Origin: Protea cynaroides
Taxonomy: Eukaryota > Streptophyta > Magnoliopsida > Proteales > Proteaceae
NCBI GenBank assembly: GCA_028583415.1
Contig: CM053266.1
Location: forward strand, 78,317,237-78,381,236
DNA length: 64,000 bases
Reading direction: 5' to 3'
Shown: one piece after another, positions 1-10,583 of the stretch
Position numbering within the stretch: position 1 is the first letter of the stretch
How the letters are laid out: the number at the start of each line of letters is the position of its first letter
The notes under the pieces: generated by a model
Told to the model about the DNA's origin: nothing
Databases searched by the model: none
What the model saw: only the letters and a program-made list of their open reading frames with translations
Program-made: the position numbers and the translations under genes

Positions 1-1064
1 GTATCAGGGGAAGGTCGTGGTATGGTGGTCTCCAATATTGATGTTGTCCCGGCCATTGTTATGTGGTACTGAGGATTTCGAGTCGACGCTGGCTTGTCCA
101 CGATGCTTTAGCTCTATCTCTATGCCGTAGGGAGTTATGTTGGGATAGGGTTTACCTGCGTATTGTTTCTATCCTAGTGGGTTAGTTGCGGATAGGGTAT
201 CAGGGGGAGGTGAGGTATGGTGGTCTCCGGCCCGGCCTGCACGCTCTAGCTCTATCTCTATGCCGTAAACGGCTGTGCTGGGATAGAGCATACATTGTTG
301 ACATATAGGATTGGTTAGTTGCGAGTCCAGTTTGCGAGCCCTGGCCAGTAGGGGCTTAGGTACTGGTATGGGTAGAGTATCAGGGGAGGTGCGGGTATAC
401 CTTAGCTCTATCTCTATTCCATGATGGGTGCATGTGGGTTGGTGGTAGTGTGATTACCATGCGATGCCACACACTCGTGTATAGAGGTGCGGGGGCCACC
501 AAACCTTTCTATAGCACATTGCAAACTTAAAACCAGACCACAACATAAAATTGGTTGTTACTCATGCATAATATTGTGAAGCTGTCTGATTATCTTACTG
601 AGCTGTGTTGTGTGCTCACCCTTTGTATATACATTATTTTTAGATGTTGATGCAGGTTACACTGTGGACGATTATGTGAACGCTCCGGCGTACGGTGGTG
701 TAGCTGCTTTGGATGTACAAGCAGGGGAGGACGAGCATGATGCTTCATGCGAGTGCCTTTTCTGCGTGTACCTTTGATTTGTTTTATTTATTTATTTCAG
801 TTATTTTCGATTGGATTAAAGATATGTAAAAGGATTATTATTTTATGTGTTTAGATTTGAATAATGGGATATTTATTTAAATTATCAATAGATACTCAGT
901 TCATTCTATTTAAAGTTTTCCGCTGTATATTTATATTCTGATTGTGGTTATGTGTAATTGGTTTGTATGGGTGGACACGGCCTATTCGAGATCCTGGTGT
1001 GAACCGCTGGTTCAATGACGGTTCACTCACACCGTTCTGGTTGGATCAGAATTGGGGTGTGACA
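1..1064 (+). mobile_element. Tekay-type gypsy LTR, 3' part, entering from the left edge
   Basis: The segment ends in GGGGTGTGACA at 1064, the shared 3' terminus of the large LTR family that recurs eight more times here. Inside are three modules pairing TATCAGGGG with TAGCTCTATCTCTAT (near 1-125, 195-260 and 380-420), the conserved hairpin AGCCC...GGGCT near 337-357, and the conserved 44-codon frame at 643-777. No primer site follows the end, so this is a 3' or solo LTR. It lies inside exon 2 of the antisense gene to its right. The candidate target duplication is CTTGG at 1065-1069, and its partner lies outside the window. The U3 and promoter are not visible. Confidence 0.8.
643..777 (+). other. 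Conserved LTR-internal reading frame, copy 1
   Basis: 44 codons and TGA, preceded by TTTTTAG, which resembles a splice acceptor. The frame starts DVDAGYTVDDYVNAPAYGG and ends with a cysteine cluster CECLFCVYL. There is no ATG at the start, so it would be an internal or terminal exon or a fossil. It aligns without gaps to the frames at 4759-4893 and 17727-17861. Function is unknown. Confidence 0.5.
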
Positions 1065-2160
1065 CTTGGCGTCTGCTCCTCCTGGGCCCTCTTCGCCGCG
1101 GCCTCCTTCCGAGCATCACTCTTTCGCTTCAACTCCAGCAGATAGTCCTTGCTTAGTTTCACTGCAAAAAACAAAAACAGAATCAGCCCAGTTAGTAGGT
1201 CAACATTGGCAATTCTACGACAAAACACTACTCACAAAGACGGTTCTCATGCAAAAAAAGGGGATCCCTCAGTTTGGCCACCCGGATCCGAGTCCCTTCG
1301 GAGCCCCAAGCACGTCGCAACATCTCTGACTCCTCGGGCAGCAGGGGCGAATCCGTGTTGAATGCCTCGGCATCTAACTTCTTCCACACATTCTCCAACG
1401 TCACATCGCCACCTCGGATGTAGAAAAACTTGTTCTTCCACAGCTTGATCGAGGTCGGCTTATCTACTAGGAGGTCGACGAACTCGGGCCTTTTGGCGAA
1501 GTAATACCACCCTGACCGGCAGTAGTCATTAAAGAAAAACATGTGACGGAACATGTTCAGCGTCGGTACACACCCCAACCTCCGGAAGTAGATAACGAAC
1601 GCTATCAAGTTCTTCCACGAGTTCGGCATCAGTTGGATAGGGGCCACTTGATAAAATCTTAAGATTTTGCCCACCAACTTTGGTACCAGCACCCGGAAGC
1701 CGGCCTTAAACATTTCAATGTTAACGCACAGCTCCGACCTCCGACTCCAACAGGCCCGATCCCCTTCGATGGGCCTTCGGATTTCCACGTCATCCGGAAT
1801 CTGATAGCGCTCCCGGAGACTGTCGAACTCCGCCTTGGTCAAAAGGGATACCTCACCGCGAGTATCAAACTTTGGGGGAGCCTCGGCTCCCTCCCAGGCC
1901 TGTATTAGCACCTCGGAGCCGACCTCGTGTGTGGATATTTCCACTAACTGATCTCGTTGGGAGGGACCCTCCTCGTTCGCCAACTCCACCTCGGGACCGC
2001 CTTCGGATATTCGCCCCCCGGAACCACTTGGCAGAGATGAGCCCGATGACGACTCACTGCCGGATGAGGCCGAGCTACCACTGCTACTGCTACTACTGGA
2101 GGATGTCCCCACCCCCTCTATATCTACTTGAAATTCGGCCTCCCTAGCCTCGTCATCCAT
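1065..2160 (-). pseudogene. Antisense gene of a Tat-type element (Transposase_28-like), two exons, cut by an LTR
   Basis: Exon 1 runs 2160 to 1236 and starts at ATG 2160 (MDDEAREAEF); the frame is open upstream to 2202 but only from a TTG. A serine/glycine-rich low-complexity stretch (about residues 19-50) is followed by a domain with the look of the plant 'putative gypsy type transposon' family PF04195: IPDDVEIRRP, a conserved RSELCVN, and APIQLMPNSW. A 74-base intron (1235-1162) has GTGAGT at the donor and TTTTTTGCAG at the acceptor. Exon 2 (1161-1065) continues in frame into a charged, coiled-coil-like tail (KRKSDARKEAAAKRAQEEQ). It is interrupted by an LTR at 1064, so the 3' end lies outside the window. 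The gene is antisense to the element's LTR (3716-4159, plus). Antisense extra ORFs near the 3' LTR are known in Tat-lineage elements. The role is unknown. The exon is long and free of stops, so decay is limited. Confidence 0.7.
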
Positions 2161-2345
2161 ACCACAGGAGTACTTAGATAAAAATATACTTATTGGTTGC
2201 AAATCCGGACCGAGGTCACCCGACCGAGCCGCTGTGAGATATCCGCGCCGATGTGCAAGAGACGAACCGGTGTGAAGACAAAGAACCGATGTGAGCGGAT
2301 AAAACAGTGTTTTCAGAGTGGGGGACCTCCATACCCCACCACCCC

Positions 2346-2353
2346 TTTTTATA
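2346..2353 (-). promoter_or_regulatory. TATA box of the antisense gene
   Basis: On the minus strand the sequence reads CTTATAAAAAGG, about 185 bases upstream of ATG 2160. No in-frame ATG lies between. Position and sequence fit a core promoter serving the antisense gene rather than the LTR. Inferred from sequence only. Confidence 0.5.
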
Positions 2354-2530
2354 AGGCATCACCCTCTCTTCTGTCCACGTGGCGGCCCCCCATTGATCAA
2401 AGCCATCGACGCATTTATTACCGACGAAGCACTCAGGTCCGTCGATCGGGTCCCGCCTTACGGTATCCAGTTCCAACCCGCACCCGGTATCCGGATCCGA
2501 GTGTGCCCCACACACCGCGTCTCAAGTCGA

Positions 2531-3520
2531 CCTCGGCACCATCCTCAGTATGACCGATGTGCATTGGCCGCAGTGCCCACATCGATCGGTTTGGCTCGGA
2601 TCACGTGATAATCCCGTGACAACCTCGGCACCATCCTCAGAATGACCGATGTGTATTGGCCACAGTGCCCACATCGGTCGGTTTGGCTCGGATCATGTGA
2701 CCCGCACGTGACGGCCTCGGCACCATCCTCAGAATGACCGATGTGTATTGGCCGCAGTGCCCACATCGGTCGATTTGGCTCGGATGACGTGATAACCCCG
2801 TGACAGCCTCCACACCATCCTCAAAATGACCGATGTGTATTGGCCGTAGTGCCCACATCGGTCGATTTGGCTCGGATCATGTGATAACCCGTGACAGCCT
2901 CGGCACCATCCTCAGAATGACCGATGTGTATTGGCCGCAGTGCCCATATCGGTCGGTTTGGCTCGGATCACGTGATAATCCCGTGACAGCCTCGGCACCA
3001 TCCTCAGAATGATCGATGTGTATTGGTCGTAGTGCCCACATCGATCGGTTTAGCTCGGATCACGTGATAATCCCGTGACAGCCTCGGCACCATCCTCAGA
3101 ATGATCGATGTGTATTGGTCACAGTGCCCACATCGATCGGTTTGGCTCGTATCACGTGACCCGCACGTGACGGCCTCGGCACCATCCTCAGAATGACCGA
3201 TGTGTATTGGCCGCAGTGCCCACATCGGTCGGTTTGGCTCAGATCACGTGATAATCCCATGACAGCCTCGGCACCATCCTCAGTATGAACGATGTGTCGC
3301 AGTGCCCACATCGATCGATTTGGCTCGGATCAATTGACCCGCACGTGACGGCCTTGAAATTCTTCAGAGAAGGCCCGATATGTATTAGCCGCAGTGCCCA
3401 CATCGGCCCCGGACCCACGCTCTAGCAGGGACCGATGTGTATTGGCCGTAGTGCCCACATCGGCCCCGGACCCGCGCTCCAACAGTGACCAACGTGGTCC
3501 AACCGCAGTGGCCACCTCGG
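2531..3520. repeat. Tandem array, ~92-bp units (ten) plus ~3 shortened units
   Basis: Units start near 2531, 2623, 2715, 2807, 2898, 2990, 3082, 3174, 3266 and 3352. Spacing is 91-92 bp, dropping to about 70-86 bp at the right end. Most units hold the inverted pair ACCGATGTG / CACATCGGT around TATTGGCCGCAGTGCC, and most also hold a palindromic CACGTG (G-box) within GATCACGTGAT. The array sits between the antisense gene and the 3' LTR, where Tat-lineage elements are known to carry variable tandem repeats that can seed satellites. Short open frames through the array only reflect its periodicity. Confidence 0.9.
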
Positions 3521-3599
3521 CCTCGGACCCGCAGTCTTAGCCGACACCGACGCACTCTAAGCTACAATACCCTACTCCCCCGACGGGATCTACTACATA

Positions 3600-3720
3600 C
3601 ATAGTCCGAATCTGCCGATTTCAGCAGAGCAACGAGGCAAGTGTTAGGGGGAGGAACCGTCTCTCTATTTTTTGCTCAACCGAACCCTACAGATTCGGCA
3701 GGGCAACGAGGTAAGTGTTA
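3600..3720 (+). repeat. Duplicated junction before the 3' LTR (two TGTTAGGG starts)
   Basis: An LTR-like start TGTTAGGGGG at 3642, preceded by CAACGAGGCAAG, is repeated 74 bp later as TGTTAGGGAA at 3716, preceded by CAACGAGGTAAG. The second start aligns with the 5' LTR of the other Tat element at 8277. The first is an extra copy of the polypurine-tract/LTR-start junction. Confidence 0.65.
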
Positions 3721-4159
3721 GGGAATTATGCCACGCTGGATTCATTCCCTCGACACGTAGGACTCAATATCAGCGCCACGTGGAGATTCACCATTCGACA
3801 AAGGCTAAAATCGATATTACCCCTCAGGCACAGGAAGAAAGGGTAAACTCGATATTTCGGGATTTTGCACTATTCACTATAAATAGGGCGAATCCCGAGG
3901 TTTTTAACACACGACATTTACTGCTCATTTATTACCCCTTAAGATTCACGCTCTGATACATCGGTAAAAAAATCTCACCTCACCCCACACTTTATAATAT
4001 CTTAGTGGGCTCAACACCGAGCCCATTGACTGTTCAGAGAGCCTAACTTTGGCATCGGAGTGGACCCGGGGCATCCAGACCTCCTCCCTTCTTTGCCTTT
4101 TCTTGTCTTGCAGGTCCAGTCTGCGAGGAGGACCCACAGGACGGATCTGGGCCGAAACA
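3716..4159 (+). mobile_element. 3' LTR of the Tat-type element
   Basis: It begins TGTTAGG and ends GCCGAAACA, 444 bp. It aligns over its length with the LTR at 8277-8712: CTCGACACGTAGGACTC, CACGTGGAGAT, the TATA region CTATAAATAGGGC near 3878, and ACTTTGGCATCGGAGTGGAC. Orientation is plus, opposite to the antisense gene. The base after the terminus (4160) is inside a Tekay-type LTR, so the element was inserted into that LTR; the other half lies left of the window. Confidence 0.8.
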
Positions 4160-5173
4160 TGGGGCATCAGGGGGAGGACGTGACACAATAGTTCATCCTG
4201 GTCATCAAACTCTAGCTCTATCTCTACTCAAGTCTTGTCCACTGACATCGTCGTATCGTCATTATCTTAGCAGAATTATTACGTCGTAGGGCATCAGGGG
4301 AGGTGGTCTCGGACCGTGTAGTCTCTCACTCTGCCGGGGGCCTTAGCTCTATCTCTATGGACATATTGAGGGATGCTGGGGTGAGGCCTTAGATAACTGT
4401 TTGACATTAGGACTGGTTAGTTGCGAGCCCAGTTTGCAAGCCCTCGCCAATAGGGGCTTACGTGTTGGTATGGGTAGGGCATCAGGGGAAGTGTCATGCA
4501 GTGTTTAATCCGGGCACTTTATCTCTATCTCTATTCCATGATGGGTGCATGTGGGACGACAATAATATTTGATCTATTGGGCGGCTTCACACACTCGTGT
4601 ATAGAGGTGCGGCGGCCACCTATCCTTTCTATTGCACATTGCAAACTTATGAACCAGACCAAAGATATGAATTGAATGCATGCATATGTTTGTTGCATTG
4701 TTTTGTTTGCTCACTGAGCCATGATGTGTGCTCACCCTTTCGACGTCGAATATTTTTAGTTGATGATGCAGGTCCTACAGTAGAAGATTATATGAATGCT
4801 CCAATGTATGGGCATGTTGTGACGATGGATGCAGAAGCTATGATGGAGTTGCATGATTCGTCGTGCGAGTGCAACTCATGCGTCTTTGATTAGATTATTT
4901 GTTGCATTATTCAGAATATGTAATTGATTAAATTATTTTATTTTATGTCTTCAGTTATTTGAGATAATTGAATACTTTATTTATGATATCACTGTTAGAT
5001 ACTCAGTTCATTAATATTAAAGACTTCCGCTATTGTTTATTTACTCTGATTATGGTTGTGGATGTGTATGGTTTAAGCAAAAAGGACACAGTTTATTCGA
5101 GATCCTGGTTGAACCGTTGGATCATAGACGGTTCATCACACCATTCTAGTTGGTTCAGAATTGGGGTGTGACA
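4160..5173 (+). mobile_element. Tekay-type gypsy LTR, 3' part, split by the Tat element
   Basis: It starts mid-sequence at TGGGGCATCAGGGGG, which matches the interior of intact family members, and ends TTGGGGTGTGACA. It contains three TATCAGGGG/CTCTATCTCTAT modules, the hairpin near 4436, and the conserved frame 4759-4893. What follows (ACACCCATACG) is not a primer site. The left part should flank the Tat element's missing 5' side outside the window. Confidence 0.75.
4759..4893 (+). other. Conserved LTR-internal reading frame, copy 2
   Basis: 44 codons and TAG, with VDDAGPTVEDYMNAPMYGHV at the start and HDSSCECNSCVFD at the end. It is preceded by ATATTTTTAG. Compared with 17727-17861 there are no indels, 13 synonymous-only codon changes and 11 replacements; in the last 13 residues there are seven synonymous changes and no replacement. 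Upstream of the TTTTTAG the frame is not kept between copies, as expected at an exon border. Confidence 0.5.
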
Positions 5174-5483
5174 ACACCCATACGAACACATAACATAATA
5201 TCCCTCTAAAAATCTTATCCTCTAGACCGAATTCTGTAATTTTTTGTTGAAGGCCTTAACATGTTTCATGTAGCTTCAATTGATGACATGCCTTGACAAT
5301 GTACAGAGATTTGATACTTACATCTATGTATTGGTTTATCCAAAATTGTTTGTAGAGATTTTCTTTTTCACCACACATAAGTGGAAGATTGGATTGAACT
5401 CGATAATAAACTCAAGTCTCTTCTTCAGCAAGGACACATGGCATTGATCAATGCATATTTGATGGATGTGCTCTGATACCACT
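5174..5483 (-). mobile_element. Truncated copia-type internal 5' region with primer site
   Basis: The minus strand carries TGGTATCAGAGC (5481-5470), matching the usual initiator-Met tRNA primer site of plant retroelements, two bases inside the LTR at 5484. The rest would be untranslated leader and start of gag, but no clear frame is visible. It is cut off at 5173 by the gypsy LTR. Confidence 0.6.
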
Positions 5484-6005
5484 TGATACGTACTTGTATC
5501 TTGTTGGGATAAGACTAGATTAATGAAGATAAAATAGGGAATAAATAAAATTGAAGAGAGATAAGGGATAAGTGGCTTTATTGAGGAAGCTATACTTCGG
5601 GATGGATTTACTAAGGATGCATGGCCTTAGTGCTCTCTTTCAAGATCACATGATTATCAATTTTCAAATCCACTTCTATTAAGATTGTCACCTAATAAAT
5701 AGATTTACAAATAGTAGCTATCAAAATTAACACACCGCTATTAAGCCACATGCCCCTTACAATTACATAACTTATCCCCTAGGTCTTCTCATACTTAATA
5801 ATTATCCCCATCAACAACAATTACCAAAATGACTTTAATAACTAAAGAGTAACTAATAAGAGTATTTAACATCAACCCATAACTACTAACCCAACTTACT
5901 CCCTCATTACATAATACCCACTACCACCTCTTAAAGATAACCATTGCACCTCATAACTCTCTTATGCACACAAGTCCCATGTCCATTAAGAGTTGACACG
6001 TAACA
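5484..6005 (-). mobile_element. 5' LTR of a copia-type element (TGATACG...CGTAACA)
   Basis: 522 bp. On the plus strand it begins TGATACGTAC and ends CACGTAACA. It is related to the copy at 25990-26410 (same ends, shared GGTTTC/GCTTTATTGAGGAAG-like block). The adjacent primer site on the left gives minus orientation. This is the only surviving LTR of its element here. No coding sequence. Confidence 0.6.
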
Positions 6006-6015
6006 TTGATCCATG

Positions 6016-7250
6016 TTACGTGCTTGTATGGATGTCCACGTAGCTGGATGGTTTATTCATTAAGTAATGAATAAAAGTAATAAATACAAGAATAAAAAAA
6101 AGAACCAAATAAAATAAGAAAACCTGCCTCACCTTCGATAATGCTGTCAGCAGGGACAAGATTATCCAAAAATTAACAGAAACGGAAGCGGCAACGCTCC
6201 TAAGGATCCACCCAACCTCCCTAAACACAATGTGTGGAAGATCAGTCCAAACATTAGAGCTCCTAATGAGCAGCAACGATGCTAAATAGTTAGCCATAAC
6301 GTTACCCTCGTGAAAGCAATACGTAATTCGTCATTGGATCCGATTAAGGTAAGAAGACAGAATTTGCCAATCTAGATCACAAACCAACGGAATATTGTTT
6401 CTCAATGAACCTTCAACCACCGATGTTGAATCATTCTCTATCCAAAGAAGCAAGACACCGCGCTTCCTAGCAAGACTAATACCAATCATCATAGCCTTAA
6501 ACTCAGCAACGTAGTTGGTCATGACACCCAAGAATCTAGCAGAGAAAACAATCGTAGTTCCACAATACACTTGAAGAATGCCCTCAAGACCAGAATTTTA
6601 GGGTTACCTAAGGAACAACCATCCACATCAAGCTTCACTCAAGAGTCCACTGGTTTAACCCACAGTAGCTGCTTCACAAACTTCACTCTGGTAGGCTTGG
6701 TGAAAAGTTGGAAACACTTAGCCAATGACCAATCTTGAATAGAAGAAATATGAATCGATACATCCTTCAAGTCCCCTGCAATATCTCTTAGAGCACCAGA
6801 AACGGATAGTACAACCCCATCAAAACAAACCTCATTACACCAGAACCAAATCCGATGAGCCACTAGGTAGCATCCTACAAACCAAATATCCTTTATCACA
6901 ACCATTGAGCGTTTTCTTTTCCACCATGAGAAAAGAAACTCCATCGAATCAAACCCTAGCCACCTCTGGTTAAAATAACCTGTAAAAGTCAACCAAACTT
7001 CCATAGCAAAATCACAAGTAAAAAACAAATGATTTCAACTCTCGACATCCTTGCAACATAGATGGCATCGTGAAGCCAAAGGCACCCTTGTTTTCATAAC
7101 TTTGGCAATCGTTAGGAGAACCAATTTGCACCAGCACCCAAAAAACAGGGGATAGTCTCGGCCTCCATCCTTTGCCCCAAACTACAGATGCCCAAATTGG
7201 GGTTGGGTACCGAGGTTGCATCATCTTCCATGCAGAACTAACCGAGAAGC
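6016..7250 (-). pseudogene. L1-type LINE 3' fragment: zf-RVT and RNase H region
   Basis: Reading leftward from about 7130 is a zinc-binding RT-associated region (zf-RVT like), with RVPLASRCHLCC and, after a stop, NHLFFTCDFAMEVW. A stretch resembling the linker follows (WFVGCYLVAHRIWFWCNEVCF). Then comes an RNase H-like domain (6570-6230) with AEFKAMMIGISLARKRG and WIENDSTSVVEG, followed by GNVMANYLASL. Several frameshifts and stops separate the blocks, and the endonuclease and RT domains are missing. This order is typical of plant L1-clade ORF2 C-termini. The tail near 6060-6120 is A/T-rich. Confidence 0.7.
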
Positions 7251-7260
7251 AACTAGATTT

Positions 7261-8271
7261 TGTCCCACTTAAATTATTTGATAACCTAGTTTTGGGTTTC
7301 TTCCCTTACTTACAATCTTTAGTGACATAAAAATGGCTTGGGATAGTCTCATGTTCTTAGAGGGACATCCAGTGATCGGAGTTCGTTCATTGTACATATC
7401 AATACATCAGTATATGTGGCAGGTAAACACCAATCGTTAGATCATAGCTGGAGGAACTAGACAACAAAAAACGATTGTTTCCCCATTTTCTAGGTGGTAA
7501 TATATCAATGGAACTGATGAAGGGTTTCAAGCAACCAATTTGAATTAGTTTCGGTGCCGCTAAGTTTAAAACCAAACTTGGTTTTTTACTAAGTTGATTT
7601 AATGAGTTCTTATCAGTCCATTATTAAGTTATGATCGATTTTGGTTCGATTTCCTATATATATATATATAGTACAAGATTGAGTTAATGGGTTTTTATTG
7701 ATCCAATATTGAGTTGGATTCGGTTTAATTTCAATGTATATTTATTAAAAGAGTGACTAATAGGTCCATTATTGATTTAGTTTCAGTTTCGATTTATTGT
7801 GTCTACTTGAGTCGGTTTTATCGATCAGTTCGGTTTTGAATTTTCATTAGTATTTAAAAACTAAGCTCAATTTCTATACAAAAAGACTTTGATCTACTTC
7901 GGTCTTTTTTCCATTTGATTTTGGTTTGGGCTCAATTTTTGAAACAACTCATGCAGCCATTGATGTTATAGGATGATCCTTTACTTCTATCCTCCTATGG
8001 TGATGCACATGACACAATGGGAGAGAATTCCCCATAAAACTAGCATGCCACACTAATGGAGACATAAGAAATGGTATCTCTAATGGGGATCCACACGCTC
8101 AAAAAAGAAAGAGAAAATACCAGAATGTGAGGGCATAAGAAAGAATTCCCATATTGGAATTTTGGGATTCTTTTTCCGTACCATTATGTTATATAAATTT
8201 CCAAAACCAAAAGGAAAAATATTATCTCATGTTGCCTAGTTTTTCAGTCATCTGTCAGACAAGTGCCAATG
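7261..8271. other. No gene seen; A/T-rich degenerate sequence
   Basis: No coding frame or terminal repeats recognised. 7560-7935 is T-rich with loosely recurring phrases such as GGTTCGATTT and TCGGTTTTGAATT and a short (TA)n at about 7656. It is likely an old decayed repeat. Confidence 0.4.
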
Positions 8272-8276
8272 CATCT

Positions 8277-8712
8277 TGTTAGGCCACGCTGGCAATATTA
8301 CCTCGACACGTAGGACTCGACCAACGAGCCACGTGGAGATCCCCTATTCGACGCAAGAAAGCTTCTTCACCAACTCAAACACAAGAGCAAAGGGCAAAAG
8401 TGGCATTTTAGGAATATACACTATTCACTATAAATAGGGCAAATCCCGAGATTTCAGGTACGAGAATATTTATTACTCACTGCTCATCCTTGAGATTAAC
8501 ACTCTGACACCTGGACGAAGAATCTCATCTTACCCCACACATCTTTCTAGAATATCCTCATGGGCTTGACACTGAGCCCACTGATTGTTCACAGAGCCCT
8601 AACTTTGGCATCGGAGTGGACCCGGGGCATCTGTCCTGCCTCCCCTTGTCTTTGCTTGTCTTGCAGGTTTAGTCAGCTCGGTAGACCCACAGGACGGATT
8701 TGAGCCGAAACA
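8277..8712 (+). mobile_element. 5' LTR of the Tat element
   Basis: 436 bp, TGTTAGGCC to GCCGAAACA. A TATA region CTATAAATAGGGC lies near 8429. It is homologous to 3716-4159, differing by small indels and scattered substitutions. Confidence 0.8.
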
Positions 8713-8713
8713 G

Positions 8714-8731
8714 TTTGGCGCCCACCGTGTG
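8714..8731 (+). promoter_or_regulatory. Primer binding site of the Tat element
   Basis: TTTGGCGCCCACCGTGTG follows the LTR by one base. TGGCGCCCACCGTGGGG-type sequences at this position are common in plant Tat-like elements. The exact priming tRNA was not determined here. Confidence 0.6.
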
Positions 8732-8783
8732 GCCCTTTGAGATTTGACGTCAACAGTCAAAAGCTGGAGAGAAGTCTTAAGTT

Positions 8784-10583
8784 ATGAGTCCGAGAAGAAC
8801 CCAAAGCCAGATGGTCAGTCCCAACCCCCCTATGATTGACCAACGGATAAATCCCGAAGAAGGAGATAGGTCCGAGATGCGACCTAGCAGGGACCGAGGA
8901 AAACGCGTGGCCGATCCAGCACCCACGCACGAAACCTTTGTCACATATGAACAATTTGAGACCGTAGCACAACAGCTCGCGGTGTTAACTCGGTTTGTAC
9001 AAGGGCTACAGCCACCAGTCGCAGAAGCTACATCTCGTCCCCCCATCGGCGTCATCCCGCCAGCGGACCCACGTAAAGAGACTGACCTCCCTAAAGATTT
9101 ACCCCGTGACCGCCTAGGGCAAAGCGAAGTTCGACCCGCGAGACCAGGAACCAGCGCTCGCCCTGTCCCAGAGTTGAGTGGGACGGGATCAACATCGCAG
9201 CATGGAAGGATCCCTGCTCGAGAAAGGCTCGGCCCTCTGCCTGGGGCAGCACCTCGACTAGATGAAGATGCTATGGATGAGCTTTTGGTTCCGTGGCATA
9301 TAACACTACCAGAGGTTGTCATGGGCACAGACAAACAAAGTGCTCCCATGGACCCAGAGGTAGCGGCGAAAATAGTGGACCAATTAGCGGTATTGCACCG
9401 AAAAGTCGAGAAAATGGAGAAGGCCGGAGTCACCCAGGACGAGGATAGAGATTATTCAACGGACAACCCTTTGACTGACATCATCATGAAAGTCCCCTTG
9501 CCCAAGCGGTTTACCATGTCGCCGGTAGATTCCTATGATGGATCCACAGATCCCGTTGACCATCTGAATAATTTCGTGGGCGCGATGGTCCTCCATGCGA
9601 ACCATGACGCCATCATGTGCAGAGCCTTTCCCCTTACACTAAAAGGCGCAGCTCGGATGTGGTTTAACAACCTACCACCGCGGTCTATTGACTCTTTTAA
9701 GACCATGGGGAGACTGTTCAGAATGCACTTCCAAGGAAGCAGGGTGCAGCGGAAGACAAGCGCACACTTGATGAATATGAGATAGAGGTCCGGTGAGACC
9801 CTGCAGGCCTTCTTGGCCAGGTTCAACCTCGAAGTACTACAAGTGAAGGACATCGATGAGGCAGTTCATTTTGCCATGTTGAGAGCAGTAGTCACTGACC
9901 CAAAGCTCAGATTCTCTATAGCCAAGAAGGAACCAGCAGACTTGCAGGAACTCCTGGCACGGTGCGAGAAGTTTGCCACTGCCAACGAGATCTATGAAGC
10001 CAGCAAAGGCCTATTTGATGCTCCACACAAGCGAACAGATGAGAGGCAAGACCTCACACGGCCAGGAGAGAACAAGAGGTCGAGAAGGGAAGAAGCACGG
10101 GCTAGAGGGTTACTCCAGAAAAAATTCAGCGACTATACCCCACTCAACCGATCCCTCGGGGATGTATACACCCTCATCGCTAATGATGGGTATCTTCAGA
10201 GGCCCCAGAAGATCGTGACAGAAGCGAGAAGGAGAAACCCAAACAAGTACTGTCAGTACCACCGAGACATCGATCACACTACCGATGAATGTCAGAACCT
10301 ACAAGCGGATATTGAAGACCTCATCCAACGAAGTTATTACAAACAGTACGTGGACCATAATGCTCCGAGAGTTCCGGCTACTACAGCCGAAGATCGGAGA
10401 AGACCACCTCCCCCACCTCGGGCGAGAACTTCGGAGAGAGAGCTGAGAAGGCAAGAAGAAAGAGAACCCAGGAGGGTAGAAAGAAGAGAAGTTCGAAGAG
10501 ATCCTCCTAGGGAGGACAGAAGAAGAGATAGGGTGGTCGATCCCCGATACCCAGAAAGGCGCCACGATCAGGAGTTTGCATAG
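8784..10583 (+). pseudogene. gag: gag, one nonsense mutation
   Basis: Starts at ATG 8784 (MSPRRTQSQM), about 70 bases past the primer site. The N-terminal third is polar and proline-rich. The capsid-like region covers about residues 230-440 and includes PLPKRFTMSPVDSYDGSTDP, CRAFPLTLKGAARMWFNNLP, then RSGETLQAFLARFN. A TAG at 9783-9785 falls exactly where CAG is expected and the frame continues past it, so this is a single point nonsense. The C-terminal part has NKYCQYHRDIDHTTDECQNL, a zinc-knuckle-like C-H-C region, then a very basic arginine-rich tail to the TAG ending at 10583. Forms the virus-like particle in active relatives. Confidence 0.8.

Noticed and set aside
2545..3311. Repeated ~73-codon frames starting MWALRPIHIGH
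   Set aside because: The 92-bp period leaves recurring frames in the tandem array; no independent coding sign.
2531..3520. CRISPR-like regular repeats
   Set aside because: Head-to-tail units without unique spacers, in a plant retroelement.
4597..4758. Upstream extension of the LTR reading frame (98 codons in all)
   Set aside because: It would start at GTG, and the upstream part changes frame in other copies; only the part after TTTTTAG is conserved.
8777..9433. 218-codon open frame on the minus strand over gag
   Set aside because: Shadow of the gag frame; gag motifs are clear on the plus strand.
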